Shown here in pieces: positions 53,130 to 61,328 of a stretch of 64,000 nucleotides of DNA. The position numbers and the translations under genes are program-made. Within the stretch, counting starts at the first letter, position 1. Every line of letters begins with the position of its first letter. Location of the stretch: positions 1-64,000 of the forward strand of contig NZ_FRDN01000016.1 of NCBI RefSeq assembly GCF_900143285.1, in the 5' to 3' direction. The DNA comes from Desulfitobacterium chlororespirans DSM 11544. Lineage in GTDB: Bacteria; Bacillota; Desulfitobacteriia; Desulfitobacteriales; Desulfitobacteriaceae. The notes beneath the pieces are model-generated. The model made no database searches. It was not told the DNA's origin and saw nothing but the letters and a program-made list of their open reading frames with translations.

Positions 53130-53924
53130 ATGGGTGAAGTCATTGTAGTAACCTCAGGAAAAGGTGGAGTCGGCAAAACGACCACTTCTGCAAATATCGG
53201 AACAGGACTTGCTGCACAAGGGCTTAAAGTAGTTTTGGTGGATACGGATATCGGGTTGCGCAATTTGGATGTGGTCATGGGACTTGAGAACCGCATTGTT
53301 TATGATATCGTCGATGTGACCAGCGGGACATGCCGGTTAAAGCAAGCTTTAATTAAAGATAAGCGTTTTGAAAATTTGTATCTCCTTCCGGCGGCTCAGA
53401 CCAAGGACAAGTCTGCAGTAAGCCTTCAACAAATGAAGGATCTCTGCGACGAATTGAAAAAGGAATTTGATTATGCCATCATTGACTGCCCGGCAGGTAT
53501 TGAGCAAGGTTTCCGCAATGCCATAGTGGGTGCTGACCGTGCCGTAGTCGTTACCACACCGGAGGTGAGTGCCGTCCGTGATGCGGATAGAATTATTGGC
53601 CTTCTGGAAGCAGCTGATTTGCGCAGTCCGCGCCTAATCATCAATCGGATTCGTCCCCATATGGTGAAACGTGGAGATATGATGGATATTTCCGATATCA
53701 TCGATATTTTGGCCATTGAGCTTGTGGGAGTCATTCCTGATGATGAAAGCATCGTCATTTCTACCAACCGTGGCGAACCGGCAGTTATGGATCATTCCTC
53801 ACGTGCTGGAGAGGCATACCGACGGATTACACGAAGAATCCAAGGTGAAGAGGTCCCCTTGATGAATCTCGATGCACCAGATGGGTTCATGGATAAAGTG
53901 AAAAAGTTCTTCGGTATGAAATAA
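53130..53924 (+). CDS. minD: Septum site-determining ATPase MinD
   Basis: This 264-residue ATPase has the deviant Walker A G-K-G-G-V-G-K-T-T, the switch D-C-P-A-G-I-E, and a C-terminal amphipathic membrane-targeting helix (F-M-D-K-V-K-K-F-F-G-M-K). It recruits MinC to the membrane away from midcell. Confidence 0.97.
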   Translation: MGEVIVVTSGKGGVGKTTTSANIGTGLAAQGLKVVLVDTDIGLRNLDVVMGLENRIVYDIVDVTSGTCRLKQALIKDKRFENLYLLPAAQTKDKSAVSLQQMKDLCDELKKEFDYAIIDCPAGIEQGFRNAIVGADRAVVVTTPEVSAVRDADRIIGLLEAADLRSPRLIINRIRPHMVKRGDMMDISDIIDILAIELVGVIPDDESIVISTNRGEPAVMDHSSRAGEAYRRITRRIQGEEVPLMNLDAPDGFMDKVKKFFGMK

Positions 53925-53954
53925 GTGCTTGGCACTCAAGAGGAGGAATAGGCC

Positions 53955-54230
53955 ATGTTAGAGTTTATTAGTCGAATGTTAGGAAAGGAACCCGCTTCTA
54001 AAAACGTTGCAAAAGAACGCTTAAGGCTTGTCCTCGTGCATGACCGGGCTACTATCTCACCACATATGCTTAATCAATTGAAGGAAGACTTGATCAAAGT
54101 AATTTCTAATTATATGGAGATTGACGAGAGTGCTTTAGAAGTCAACCTTAATCAAGATGATCGTGAAGTGGCCTTGATTGCCAATATTCCTGTTATAAAA
54201 ATGAAACGGGATTATTCTGTCAAAGGGTAA
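53955..54230 (+). CDS. minE: Cell division topological specificity factor MinE
   Basis: This 91-residue protein has the MinD-binding N-terminal region (A-K-E-R-L-R-L-V-L-V-H-D-R) and the C-terminal dimerisation domain. Its presence means a MinCDE oscillating system rather than the DivIVA-anchored type of Bacillus. AGGAGG precedes ATG 53955; a strong terminator follows. Confidence 0.95.
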   Translation: MLEFISRMLGKEPASKNVAKERLRLVLVHDRATISPHMLNQLKEDLIKVISNYMEIDESALEVNLNQDDREVALIANIPVIKMKRDYSVKG

Positions 54231-54262
54231 AAGGGTAAGAGATTCTGGTGAATAGTCGGGCA

Positions 54263-54305
54263 AGTGCCGTAAGACAGTTAAAAACACAGTCTTACGGCAC
54301 TTTTT
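54263..54305 (+). terminator. Terminator of minCDE
   Basis: AGTGCCGTAAGAC (54263-54275) pairs perfectly with GTCTTACGGCACT (54289-54301), followed by TTTTT. Confidence 0.92.
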
Positions 54306-54349
54306 GGTGTATAAGCATCATTCTTATCTTAAAGTTGGCTGCCGAGACT

Positions 54350-54377
54350 TTGGCACAACTGCCCCTTGTGTTATAAT
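54350..54377 (+). promoter_or_regulatory. Promoter of rodA
   Basis: TTGGCA (54350-54355) and TATAAT (54372-54377) with 16-base spacing. Confidence 0.65.
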
Positions 54378-54417
54378 GGAAGTTGTAATTTTGTGGTGAA
54401 AAAGGGGTACTTTATCT

Positions 54418-55581
54418 ATGCTCGACCGTCGAATGTTGAAGAATATCGACTTTCTTTTTATCTTGTTTGTTTTTCTGCTCTTAGGCACGAGTCTCCTCAT
54501 TCAGAGTACAGCTTCATATAATATCTACGAATCACAGCCTTTCCGCCTTCTGAAAATCCAGTCGGTGTGGATTGCCTCCGGACTTGTATTGTGTACGGTC
54601 ATCGCTTTCTTTGACTATCAGAAGCTAAGGCGTTTTTCCTGGTGGATTTATGCTTTTAATATTGCCTTGCTGTTGGCGGTTTTTGCTTTCGGGGAAGAAG
54701 CAAAAGGGGCTCAGCGCTGGATCCCAATTACGTCCACGCAAAATATTCAGCCCTCTGAATTTGCCAAATTGTTTATTATTGTGACGTTTGCCGATTTCTT
54801 GTCTAAGCGCCAGGGAAAGCTCAATCGGTTTCGGGATTTCATTCCGCCTTTTTTGTATATACTTGTTCCCATGCTCCTTATTGTAAAACAGCCTGATTTA
54901 GGAACCGCCTTGGTGTTTGTAGCGATTTTTATCGGTATGATGTTTGTAGCGGGCGCCAATCCCTGGAAGTTCGGGGGCTTGATCGTGGGTGGGGCACTTG
55001 TTGTAGCGGTTGTACTATGGCTTCATTTTTCTGATAATCTACCGGGATGGCTGCAGTTTGCCCAGGGGCTCCCTTTACCCCTCCATGATTATCAACTGCA
55101 GCGCCTGACGGTTTTTCTCGATCCGGCTGCCGATATCAGCGGGGACGGTTACCAAATTATTCAGTCCATATGGGCTATCGGCTCAGGAGGATTTTGGGGA
55201 AAAGGCTATCGACAGGGGACGCAAGCCCAGCTCGATTTCTTGCCTGAGCATCATACCGACTTTATCTTTTCCGTAATCGGTGAGGAATTCGGTTTCATCG
55301 GCACCATTACTTTGTTATTCTGCTTCCTTATCTTTTTGCTTAGGGCGATCAATATTGGGATGAAGGCCAAAGATGTTTATGGAACGCTAGTTGCAGCCGG
55401 AATCGTCTCCATGTTTACCTTTCATATTCTCGTCAATGTAGGTATGACCTCGGGGATTATGCCGGTGACAGGAATCCCACTCCCTTTGATTAGTTACGGA
55501 GGCAGCGCTATGTGGGCCAATCTTATGGCCATTGGTGTTTTGCTTAGTATCAATATCAGGCGACAGAGGCTTATGTTTTAG
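54418..55581 (+). CDS. rodA: Rod shape-determining glycosyltransferase RodA
   Basis: This 387-residue SEDS-family protein has about ten transmembrane helices, R-W-I-P-I-T-S-T-Q-N-I-Q-P-S-E-F-A-K, the catalytic-Asp region K-Q-P-D-L-G-T-A-L, and T-G-I-P-L-P-L-I-S-Y-G-G-S near the C-terminus. Next to min and mre genes it most likely works in elongation with PBP2. The sequence past the stop codon repeats the last codons. Confidence 0.94.
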   Translation: MLDRRMLKNIDFLFILFVFLLLGTSLLIQSTASYNIYESQPFRLLKIQSVWIASGLVLCTVIAFFDYQKLRRFSWWIYAFNIALLLAVFAFGEEAKGAQRWIPITSTQNIQPSEFAKLFIIVTFADFLSKRQGKLNRFRDFIPPFLYILVPMLLIVKQPDLGTALVFVAIFIGMMFVAGANPWKFGGLIVGGALVVAVVLWLHFSDNLPGWLQFAQGLPLPLHDYQLQRLTVFLDPAADISGDGYQIIQSIWAIGSGGFWGKGYRQGTQAQLDFLPEHHTDFIFSVIGEEFGFIGTITLLFCFLIFLLRAINIGMKAKDVYGTLVAAGIVSMFTFHILVNVGMTSGIMPVTGIPLPLISYGGSAMWANLMAIGVLLSINIRRQRLMF

Positions 55582-55598
55582 CGACAGAGGCTTATGTT
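55560..55598 (+). repeat. Direct duplication of the rodA 3' end
   Basis: GCGACAGAGGCTTATGTT at 55560-55577 recurs exactly at 55581-55598 (21-bp period), with the rodA stop codon between the copies. It marks the edge of the accessory insertion that follows. Confidence 0.85.
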
Positions 55599-55973
55599 CA
55601 GAGAAAAGGTACCGACAGGCTTTGGGCAGGTCGGTGCTTTTTCTACTGCTCTGGGGGCGGCACCAGCGGAGAAAGATGGAGTAGCTTTAGCTAACTCTTC
55701 AGAGCTTATAAAATTAGTTAAAACACCTGAGCAAACAGAAGTGGAATCTACTAGCATATAGCCTGAAACTACATACGGAAAGTTAACCAAAAGCTGTTGA
55801 CGTTCATATCATAGCAAGAAGTCATAACAATGAAAATGATTTGGTTCTATATACACCTAAAGGCGATTTCCAAAGTCGTCTTTTTTTACTTTACCAAATG
55901 TAACCAAAAGGCTGATTGTCCCATATGATAATCTAGGTGCTGCACCTGGGCAAATATAAATGGTGAAAGAAGA
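55599..55973 (+). other. Intergenic part of the accessory insertion with terminator and possible gene scraps
   Basis: A hairpin ACCGAC (55611-55616) with GTCGGT (55630-55635) and T5 probably ends rodA transcription. A 56-codon frame (55593-55760) and a 36-codon frame (about 55790-55900) read like protein but have no ribosome site, so they may be decayed gene pieces. I cannot name them. Confidence 0.45.
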
Positions 55974-56504
55974 GTGATAAGTGTGAGTTTCCTGGATCCG
56001 ATTGATAATACTTGGCATACGGGGGTTTATGATGGTGATTTTGTCCAACGGACAACACGGAGTTCAACTAATTTCTTGTATGGGCCAAATACGCAACCCT
56101 ATATGGTAATGGGGCCAAATGAAGCAATGGTCACAAATATGACCCAGACAACCTACGGATACCGTGATGGAATTGCAGGAAGAGTAGGCGTAGGGATGGT
56201 ACGAGGATTTGTCTGGGATGATTATCTCCAAGTAGTAAGAATGACTGTATGTGATGTAAAAGCAAGAGTCGCGTTAACTAGAAGATGGTCTGACGGTTCA
56301 TTACAGGCAGGACAACCGGACATCCCTGCGGGTGCAAAATTGAGTTTTCCAGGAGCACTTGCCGGTTTCAAGGACGGCTCTATGATCTATATTGACGGTT
56401 ATTACAATTCTGCAGGAACACTGATTCCAGTGAATTGCTATGTTAATACGAACTGGGCTTCTGGCTCGACATCCCAATACTACGTTCAGTTTTTCAATAA
56501 GTAA
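55974..56504 (+). CDS. Unrecognised hypothetical protein, 176 residues
   Basis: I do not recognise this protein. It is rich in Tyr, Thr, Asn and Gly, with only two Cys, no signal peptide and no membrane helix. Short hydrophobic/glycine alternation suggests an all-beta fold (for example Y-M-V-M-G-P-N-E-A-M-V-T-N-M and M-I-Y-I-D-G-Y-Y-N-S-A-G-T-L-I-P-V-N). GTG at 55974 or 55983 could be the start, after AAGAAGAG. Base use is more A/T-rich than the neighbouring core genes, and it lies with a transposase remnant between rodA and spoIVFA, so it was probably acquired horizontally. A beta-rich surface, spore or phage-type structural role is possible. Confidence 0.55.
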   Translation: MISVSFLDPIDNTWHTGVYDGDFVQRTTRSSTNFLYGPNTQPYMVMGPNEAMVTNMTQTTYGYRDGIAGRVGVGMVRGFVWDDYLQVVRMTVCDVKARVALTRRWSDGSLQAGQPDIPAGAKLSFPGALAGFKDGSMIYIDGYYNSAGTLIPVNCYVNTNWASGSTSQYYVQFFNK

Positions 56505-56557
56505 ATGAGATAAGAAAATAAGGTTGTCGTAGTAAAACAGCTCGGATATAACAAAAA

Positions 56558-56592
56558 GCGGCAACTGGCGGATGCCAGAAGCCGTCTTTTGC
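56558..56592 (+). terminator. Hairpin after the 176-residue gene
   Basis: GCGGC-aa-CTGG (56558-56568) pairs with CCAG-aa-GCCGT (56575-56585), followed by CTTTT. Confidence 0.6.
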
Positions 56593-56608
56593 CGTAAATT
56601 ATAAGTTG

Positions 56609-56883
56609 ATGAACACCACACTTTACGGCCAGATTATACATCAAACGGGAGGGTACATCAACTGGTTTTCCCCATGGATATTGGAGAATTAATCCCGGCT
56701 GATGATTCGTTAAGGCTTCTGGACAGCGTACTGGAAAGGATAAATTATAGCAAGTTACGTGCTACTTATTCCCAACTCGGGAGAAACGAGGCCTCCCCTG
56801 GAGAATCGGCTTTTTCAAAACAGTTCTATGCTGCGCTTTCCCTGCATAGGTTTAAGCAAGTGTACGAGCATGATTTTGGATAA
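56609..56883 (+). pseudogene. N-terminal remnant of an IS1182-family transposase
   Basis: From ATG 56609 the sequence reads M-N-T-T-L, shifts frame near 56624, and continues R-P-D-Y-T ... H-Q-L-V-F-P-M-D-I-G-E-L-I-P-A-D-D-S-L-R-L-L, the typical start of IS1182-type transposases, then Y-S-K-L-R-A-T-Y-S-Q-L-G-R-N-E-A-S-P. After that the similarity stops and the frame ends at 56883. The DDE catalytic core is missing. I see no terminal inverted repeats. Confidence 0.8.
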
Positions 56884-56898
56884 GGCGGGGGAAAAAGC

Positions 56899-57645
56899 AT
56901 GAATCCATATGAGCGCTGGGATGATTGGGAATGGGAAAGGGCGGCTCAGGAGGTGGGCCGGGAAAGAGGCTTTAACTACGAGGAGCGGCCGCGGAAGCGA
57001 TCCTATACAAGAAAAAAGAAGCCCTTGGGGCCTCTGTATCAATGGACCGGTCTGCAGAAAAAGGCAGCTCTTTCCGTGACATTTTTCTTAATGGTTTTCT
57101 TCGCTTCCAAGGGAGAAGATATGCTGTCTCAAGGGATTTATACGGCTTATCAGGGAACCGTACAAAGCAGCAATTATTATGCATCCCTTAATGGCATGGC
57201 TTTGCAGGTTTTGGGGATGAGCATCGAAAATAAGAGCACAGCTGTGGACGCGACCATGCAGGGGAAATTCGTTCCCCCTGTATCAGGCAAAGTCATGGCC
57301 GGGTTTGGGGGAGCAGGGGAAGGGCAGGCCGGTCTCCACAATGGGATTGATGTGGCCAGTGCTTTAGGTATCCCCGTGGTAGCGCCTTACCAAGGGGTGG
57401 TGACTCAGGTGGGAGAAGATCCGCAACTGGGAAGAGTGGTTAAGCTCGACTTCGGCAATGGCTGGACGGGAGTGCTCGGCAATTTCGGAGATATTGCCGT
57501 GGCCGAAGGGCAAAGGGTGGATAGTGGTCAGGTGCTGGGTTCAGTAGGGCTATCAGCTCCCTTAAAAAAGACATGGCTGCATATAGAGCTTCGTAAGGAT
57601 GGAGTACCTGTGGATCCCTTACCCTACTTAGTTCCTGCTAACTAG
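56899..57645 (+). CDS. spoIVFA: SpoIVFA-like membrane M23-family protein
   Basis: This 248-residue protein has a charged, Arg/Trp-rich cytoplasmic N-terminus, one transmembrane helix (about 53-73), and a C-terminal LytM/M23 fold with G-L-H-N-G-I-D-V-A. The second metal motif reads W-L-H-I-E-L-R instead of H-x-H, so peptidase activity is doubtful. In Bacillus, SpoIVFA holds the sigma-K protease SpoIVFB in an inactive complex. The order spoIVFA-spoIVFB directly upstream of rng/rplU supports this role. ATG 56899 has GGGGGAAA upstream. Confidence 0.88.
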   Translation: MNPYERWDDWEWERAAQEVGRERGFNYEERPRKRSYTRKKKPLGPLYQWTGLQKKAALSVTFFLMVFFASKGEDMLSQGIYTAYQGTVQSSNYYASLNGMALQVLGMSIENKSTAVDATMQGKFVPPVSGKVMAGFGGAGEGQAGLHNGIDVASALGIPVVAPYQGVVTQVGEDPQLGRVVKLDFGNGWTGVLGNFGDIAVAEGQRVDSGQVLGSVGLSAPLKKTWLHIELRKDGVPVDPLPYLVPAN

Positions 57646-57734
57646 CGGTAGTGGGTTGACTAGAGGTTGCGGGAGATAATATGGAATGCCGTAAGGAAAA
57701 AGGCAAAGGAAAAAGATAAAAGGAAGAGAAAGCG

Positions 57735-58610
57735 ATGGAGATTGCTCGTATTCAAGGGCTCAGCATAAAAGTTCACCCGACATTTTGGTTGGTTCTGCTT
57801 GCTTATGGGGTCCTGGGATTGTTTACCCAGGCTCTTCTTATCTTCCTCCTGGTCATAGGACATGAACTGGCGCATTTGCTGACTGCTAAAGCTTATGGTT
57901 TTAGGGTTAATGGGCTGGAGCTCTATCCTTTTGGCGGAGTAGCCCATTGTGAGGATCTTTTTGAAGGTAGGAGACTTGAGGAAAGCATGATGGCTTTAGC
58001 CGGGCCTGTCTTTAATCTTATTCTTCTTTTTGGGGCTCAGGCCTTGCGCTGGGAAGGAATCTGGACGGGGCCCACAGCGGAGGCCTTTGTTCAGCTTAAT
58101 TTCTGGCTGGCTGTTTTTAATCTTACACCGGTTCTCCCCCTGGATGGGGGAAGGGTGGTTCGTGCCTTATTCTGTGATGCCTTTGGCTTTGTTCAGGCCA
58201 CGAAATTCCTGGCCCGGGCAGGTCAATTCTTTGGGCTGATCCTTGCCGTAGCAGGTTTGGTCCTGGTTGGGAAAGAGATCTATGAAGGAATTGCCACCTG
58301 CTTCCTTTTAGCCGGATTCTTTTGGGTATCGGGACAAAAGGAAATTGACTCGGCAAGAATTACTTTCTTACGTCAAATTACCCGTAAAAAAGAAGAACTT
58401 CTCCATAAAGGAATTATGAAGAGCAAGGCCATCGCCGTGACGGCAGAAACCCCTCTCATACGTATCGTGGAAGATTTGACTCCGGACCGCTATGCACTTA
58501 TCCATCTGCCCGGAGGTGAGGCTTTTGGAATTGAGCGGACTTTAACGGAAACTCAAGTAGTGGAAGGAATGCTGAAGAAAGGGATACATTGTCCGGTGGG
58601 GAAGCTTTGA
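57735..58610 (+). CDS. spoIVFB: SpoIVFB-like intramembrane site-2 metalloprotease
   Basis: This 291-residue S2P (M50) family protease has several helices, the zinc motif H-E-L-A-H (about residue 44) and the third-ligand motif L-D-G-G-R (about 137), then a C-terminal regulatory domain of about 100 residues resembling a degenerate CBS region. It should process pro-sigma-K in the mother cell. ATG 57735 has a GGAAGAG-type site. Confidence 0.92.
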   Translation: MEIARIQGLSIKVHPTFWLVLLAYGVLGLFTQALLIFLLVIGHELAHLLTAKAYGFRVNGLELYPFGGVAHCEDLFEGRRLEESMMALAGPVFNLILLFGAQALRWEGIWTGPTAEAFVQLNFWLAVFNLTPVLPLDGGRVVRALFCDAFGFVQATKFLARAGQFFGLILAVAGLVLVGKEIYEGIATCFLLAGFFWVSGQKEIDSARITFLRQITRKKEELLHKGIMKSKAIAVTAETPLIRIVEDLTPDRYALIHLPGGEAFGIERTLTETQVVEGMLKKGIHCPVGKL

Positions 58611-58751
58611 GGCGGTTATTTAGAATAATGGCTGTAAAAAACTTGCTTTTGCGAAACCTTATGCCGACTTGGTTTGTGCAAATCCTCCAACTTTGTGATA
58701 TAATAGATAATTACCAACTAACTCGCATAACAAGGAGGACTAGCTTTAATC

Positions 58752-60608
58752 ATGACCGATTATAATGCGGCAGATATTCGTAAGCAGGTGGAACGTTTCC
58801 TGCCCAAGGTATTAAAGCCGAGCAGATATCTTGGCACAGAGTGGAATGCAATTCGTAAAGATTGGGAGCATAGCAAAGTTCGGATGGCTTTTGCTTTCCC
58901 GGATGTCTATGAAGTGGGAATGTCCCATCTTGGTTTGAGAATTCTCTATCATTTGGTAAACTCCTATGAGGATTTTCTATGTGAACGGGTCTTTGCTCCT
59001 TGGGTGGATATGGAGGATAGGATGAGGGAGGGCCATATTCCCCTCTATGCTCTGGAATCCTACCGCCCCTTACAGGAATTTGATGTGGTAGGATTTACCT
59101 TGCAATACGAGATGAGTTTTTCCAATATCCTTAATATGCTGGATTTGGCCGGGATCCCGCTGCGAGCTAAAAACCGGGGGCCGGAGCATCCCTGGGTCAT
59201 TGCCGGTGGTCCGTGTGCCTATAACCCGGAGCCGCTCGCCCCGTTTATTGATTTCCTGATGATCGGAGAGGCGGAAGAAACTCTGCCCCAACTGCTTCGT
59301 TTAATTCAAGAGCAGAAGGAAGATCCGGTTCCCCGGGAGGAGTTTCTCTTAAAAGTAGCTCAGGTGGAGGGGGCTTATGTCCCGGAATTTTACGAGGTCC
59401 ATTACCTGGAAGACGGACGGATTGGGTTCATAGAAGCAGATCCCCGGGTACCCAAGGTAGTCCAAAAGGCTATCGTTCGCAATTTGGATCAAAGCTACTT
59501 CCCCACTAGCCCCATTGTCCCTTATATGGAGATCGTTCACGATCGCATGATGCTTGAGGTCATGCGTGGATGTTCAAGAGGTTGCCGCTTTTGTCAAGCG
59601 GGGATGCTCTATCGCCCGGTGCGTGAACGTTCGCCGGAAACATTGCTGAGGCATGCGGAAGAGCTGGTTAAGTCCACAGGCTATGAGGAAATCTCCTTAA
59701 CCTCCCTTTCCACCGGAGACTACAGTTGTATTCAACCGGTTATTCGGGGAATCCTGGATAAGTACAGCGATGATAAAGTCAGTGTGTCCTTACCTTCGCT
59801 GCGCTTGGATTCTTTCGATGTGAAGCTGGCTGAAGAAGTTCAAAAGGTGAGAAAATCCGGGCTTACTTTCGCTCCGGAAGCGGGAACCCAACGCTTGCGG
59901 GATGTGATCAATAAAGGGGTCACCGAGGAGAATCTTCTTGATGCGGCGGAATCTGCCTTCAAAGCGGGATGGTCCGGCATCAAGCTCTACTTTATGATTG
60001 GTTTGCCTACGGAGACTCAGGAGGATTTGGACGGGATTGTAGCTATGGCCAAAAAGGTAGTCGAGCTGGGAACGCGCTTAGGCCGTCGGAATGTTAATGT
60101 GACGGTGTCCACCAGTTCCTTTGTCCCCAAAAGCCATACTCCCTTTCAATGGGAGCCCCAGGAAGGAACGGCCTCCCTAAAACAAAAACAACAGTATCTG
60201 CGTGAAAAGTTGCGGGATCGCCGCATTAAGTATAATTATCATGATGTAGAAACAAGCTATTTGGAGGCAGTTTTTGCTAAAGGAGGCCGGCGCCTGGCCG
60301 ACGTCTTGGAATTGGCCGTCCGGAAAGGCTGTAAGTTCGATGGCTGGAATGAGCATTTTAAGTATGAAACATGGCTGGAGTGCATAGAAGAACTAGGGCT
60401 TGATCCTCATTTTTACGCTCATCGGGCGATGGATTATGACGATATACTTCCTTGGGATCATATTGAGAGCGGTGTGAATAAACGTTTCCTCATGAATGAA
60501 CATCACAAGGCGTTGAAAGAGTCAAGGACACTGGATTGCCGGTATGTGGATTGCACAGGGTGCGGTATCTGTCCTGAACGAGGGTTACAGATTGATTTGA
60601 AAGGGTGA
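58752..60608 (+). CDS. TIGR03960-type B12-domain radical SAM protein
   Basis: This 618-residue protein has an N-terminal B12-binding-like region and a radical SAM core with R-G-C-S-R-G-C-R-F-C-Q-A-G (C-x3-C-x2-C, about residues 276-286). A C-terminal C-x2-C-x2-C-type cluster (Y-V-D-C-T-G-C-G-I-C) may hold a second iron-sulfur centre. The family always pairs with the small DUF2344 protein encoded next; the reaction is not established to my knowledge. ATG 58752 follows AGGAGG. Confidence 0.9.
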   Translation: MTDYNAADIRKQVERFLPKVLKPSRYLGTEWNAIRKDWEHSKVRMAFAFPDVYEVGMSHLGLRILYHLVNSYEDFLCERVFAPWVDMEDRMREGHIPLYALESYRPLQEFDVVGFTLQYEMSFSNILNMLDLAGIPLRAKNRGPEHPWVIAGGPCAYNPEPLAPFIDFLMIGEAEETLPQLLRLIQEQKEDPVPREEFLLKVAQVEGAYVPEFYEVHYLEDGRIGFIEADPRVPKVVQKAIVRNLDQSYFPTSPIVPYMEIVHDRMMLEVMRGCSRGCRFCQAGMLYRPVRERSPETLLRHAEELVKSTGYEEISLTSLSTGDYSCIQPVIRGILDKYSDDKVSVSLPSLRLDSFDVKLAEEVQKVRKSGLTFAPEAGTQRLRDVINKGVTEENLLDAAESAFKAGWSGIKLYFMIGLPTETQEDLDGIVAMAKKVVELGTRLGRRNVNVTVSTSSFVPKSHTPFQWEPQEGTASLKQKQQYLREKLRDRRIKYNYHDVETSYLEAVFAKGGRRLADVLELAVRKGCKFDGWNEHFKYETWLECIEELGLDPHFYAHRAMDYDDILPWDHIESGVNKRFLMNEHHKALKESRTLDCRYVDCTGCGICPERGLQIDLKG

Positions 60609-61318
60609 GGACCTTGAGGGTAAGAATCGCCTATACCAAAATGGAAGAAGCGAAATATATTGCGCATTTGGATTTGGCCAGAGTTTTTGAACGGGCCCTG
60701 CGCAGGGCAAATGTCCGCCTGGCTTATTCGGAGGGGTTTAATCCTCACCCGAAGATTGCCTTTGGGTCTGCTTTGGCGGTGGGTGTCGAAGGCGAACAGG
60801 AGTATGTGGATATTGAATTAGCCCAGGAAATGGATTTAAAAGAGCTCATGGGCCGTTTGCAGGAGCAGCTCCCTACGGGGATTCGTCTCATTGAAGGCAG
60901 ATATGTAACCCAGGCAGCCAAAGCTTTAATGGCAGTATTAAATTCGGCCAGTTATCAAGTCACTGCCTCTTTGGGCCTGCCTGTGAGCGAAGCACGGTTG
61001 CAAGAGGGTATCGAAGCTTGGCTGGCGAGACAGCAAGTGCCCTATATACGTTATAGTAAGAAGGGCAGAGTTGAAAAAGATATAAGACCCTGGGTTAAAG
61101 TATTGGCAGGCAAGATCCAGGGCGATGAGGCCATCTTTGACATCGAAGTTGAAGTGGGAAACCAGGGCAGTGTCCGACCGGAGGAAGTTCTGGGAAGTCT
61201 TGGCGATTTGGAAAATCTCCCCTTGGATTTGGAGCATCTTCGCATTAAGCGCACAGGAATTTATGTAAGCTACGAAGGGCAAAAGTTCTCTCCCTTGGAT
61301 GAGGCCTTCGGGAAGTGA
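60605..61318 (+). CDS. TIGR03936/DUF2344 radical SAM-associated protein
   Basis: This 237-residue partner protein has R-I-A-Y-T-K ... K-Y-I-A-H-L-D-L-A-R-V-F-E-R-A-L-R-R and Y-S-E-G-F-N-P-H-P-K-I-A-F-G, hallmarks of DUF2344. GTG 60605 overlaps the stop of the radical SAM gene, so the two are translationally coupled; a TTG at 60614 is also possible. Some genomes encode the two as one protein, which points to a stable complex. Confidence 0.9.
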   Translation: MRTLRVRIAYTKMEEAKYIAHLDLARVFERALRRANVRLAYSEGFNPHPKIAFGSALAVGVEGEQEYVDIELAQEMDLKELMGRLQEQLPTGIRLIEGRYVTQAAKALMAVLNSASYQVTASLGLPVSEARLQEGIEAWLARQQVPYIRYSKKGRVEKDIRPWVKVLAGKIQGDEAIFDIEVEVGNQGSVRPEEVLGSLGDLENLPLDLEHLRIKRTGIYVSYEGQKFSPLDEAFGK

Positions 61319-61328
61319 GGAACCACCC

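Noticed and set aside
55593-55760. 56-codon frame after rodA
   Set aside because: It begins in the duplicated rodA tail, covers a terminator hairpin and lacks a ribosome site; kept only as a possible scrap.
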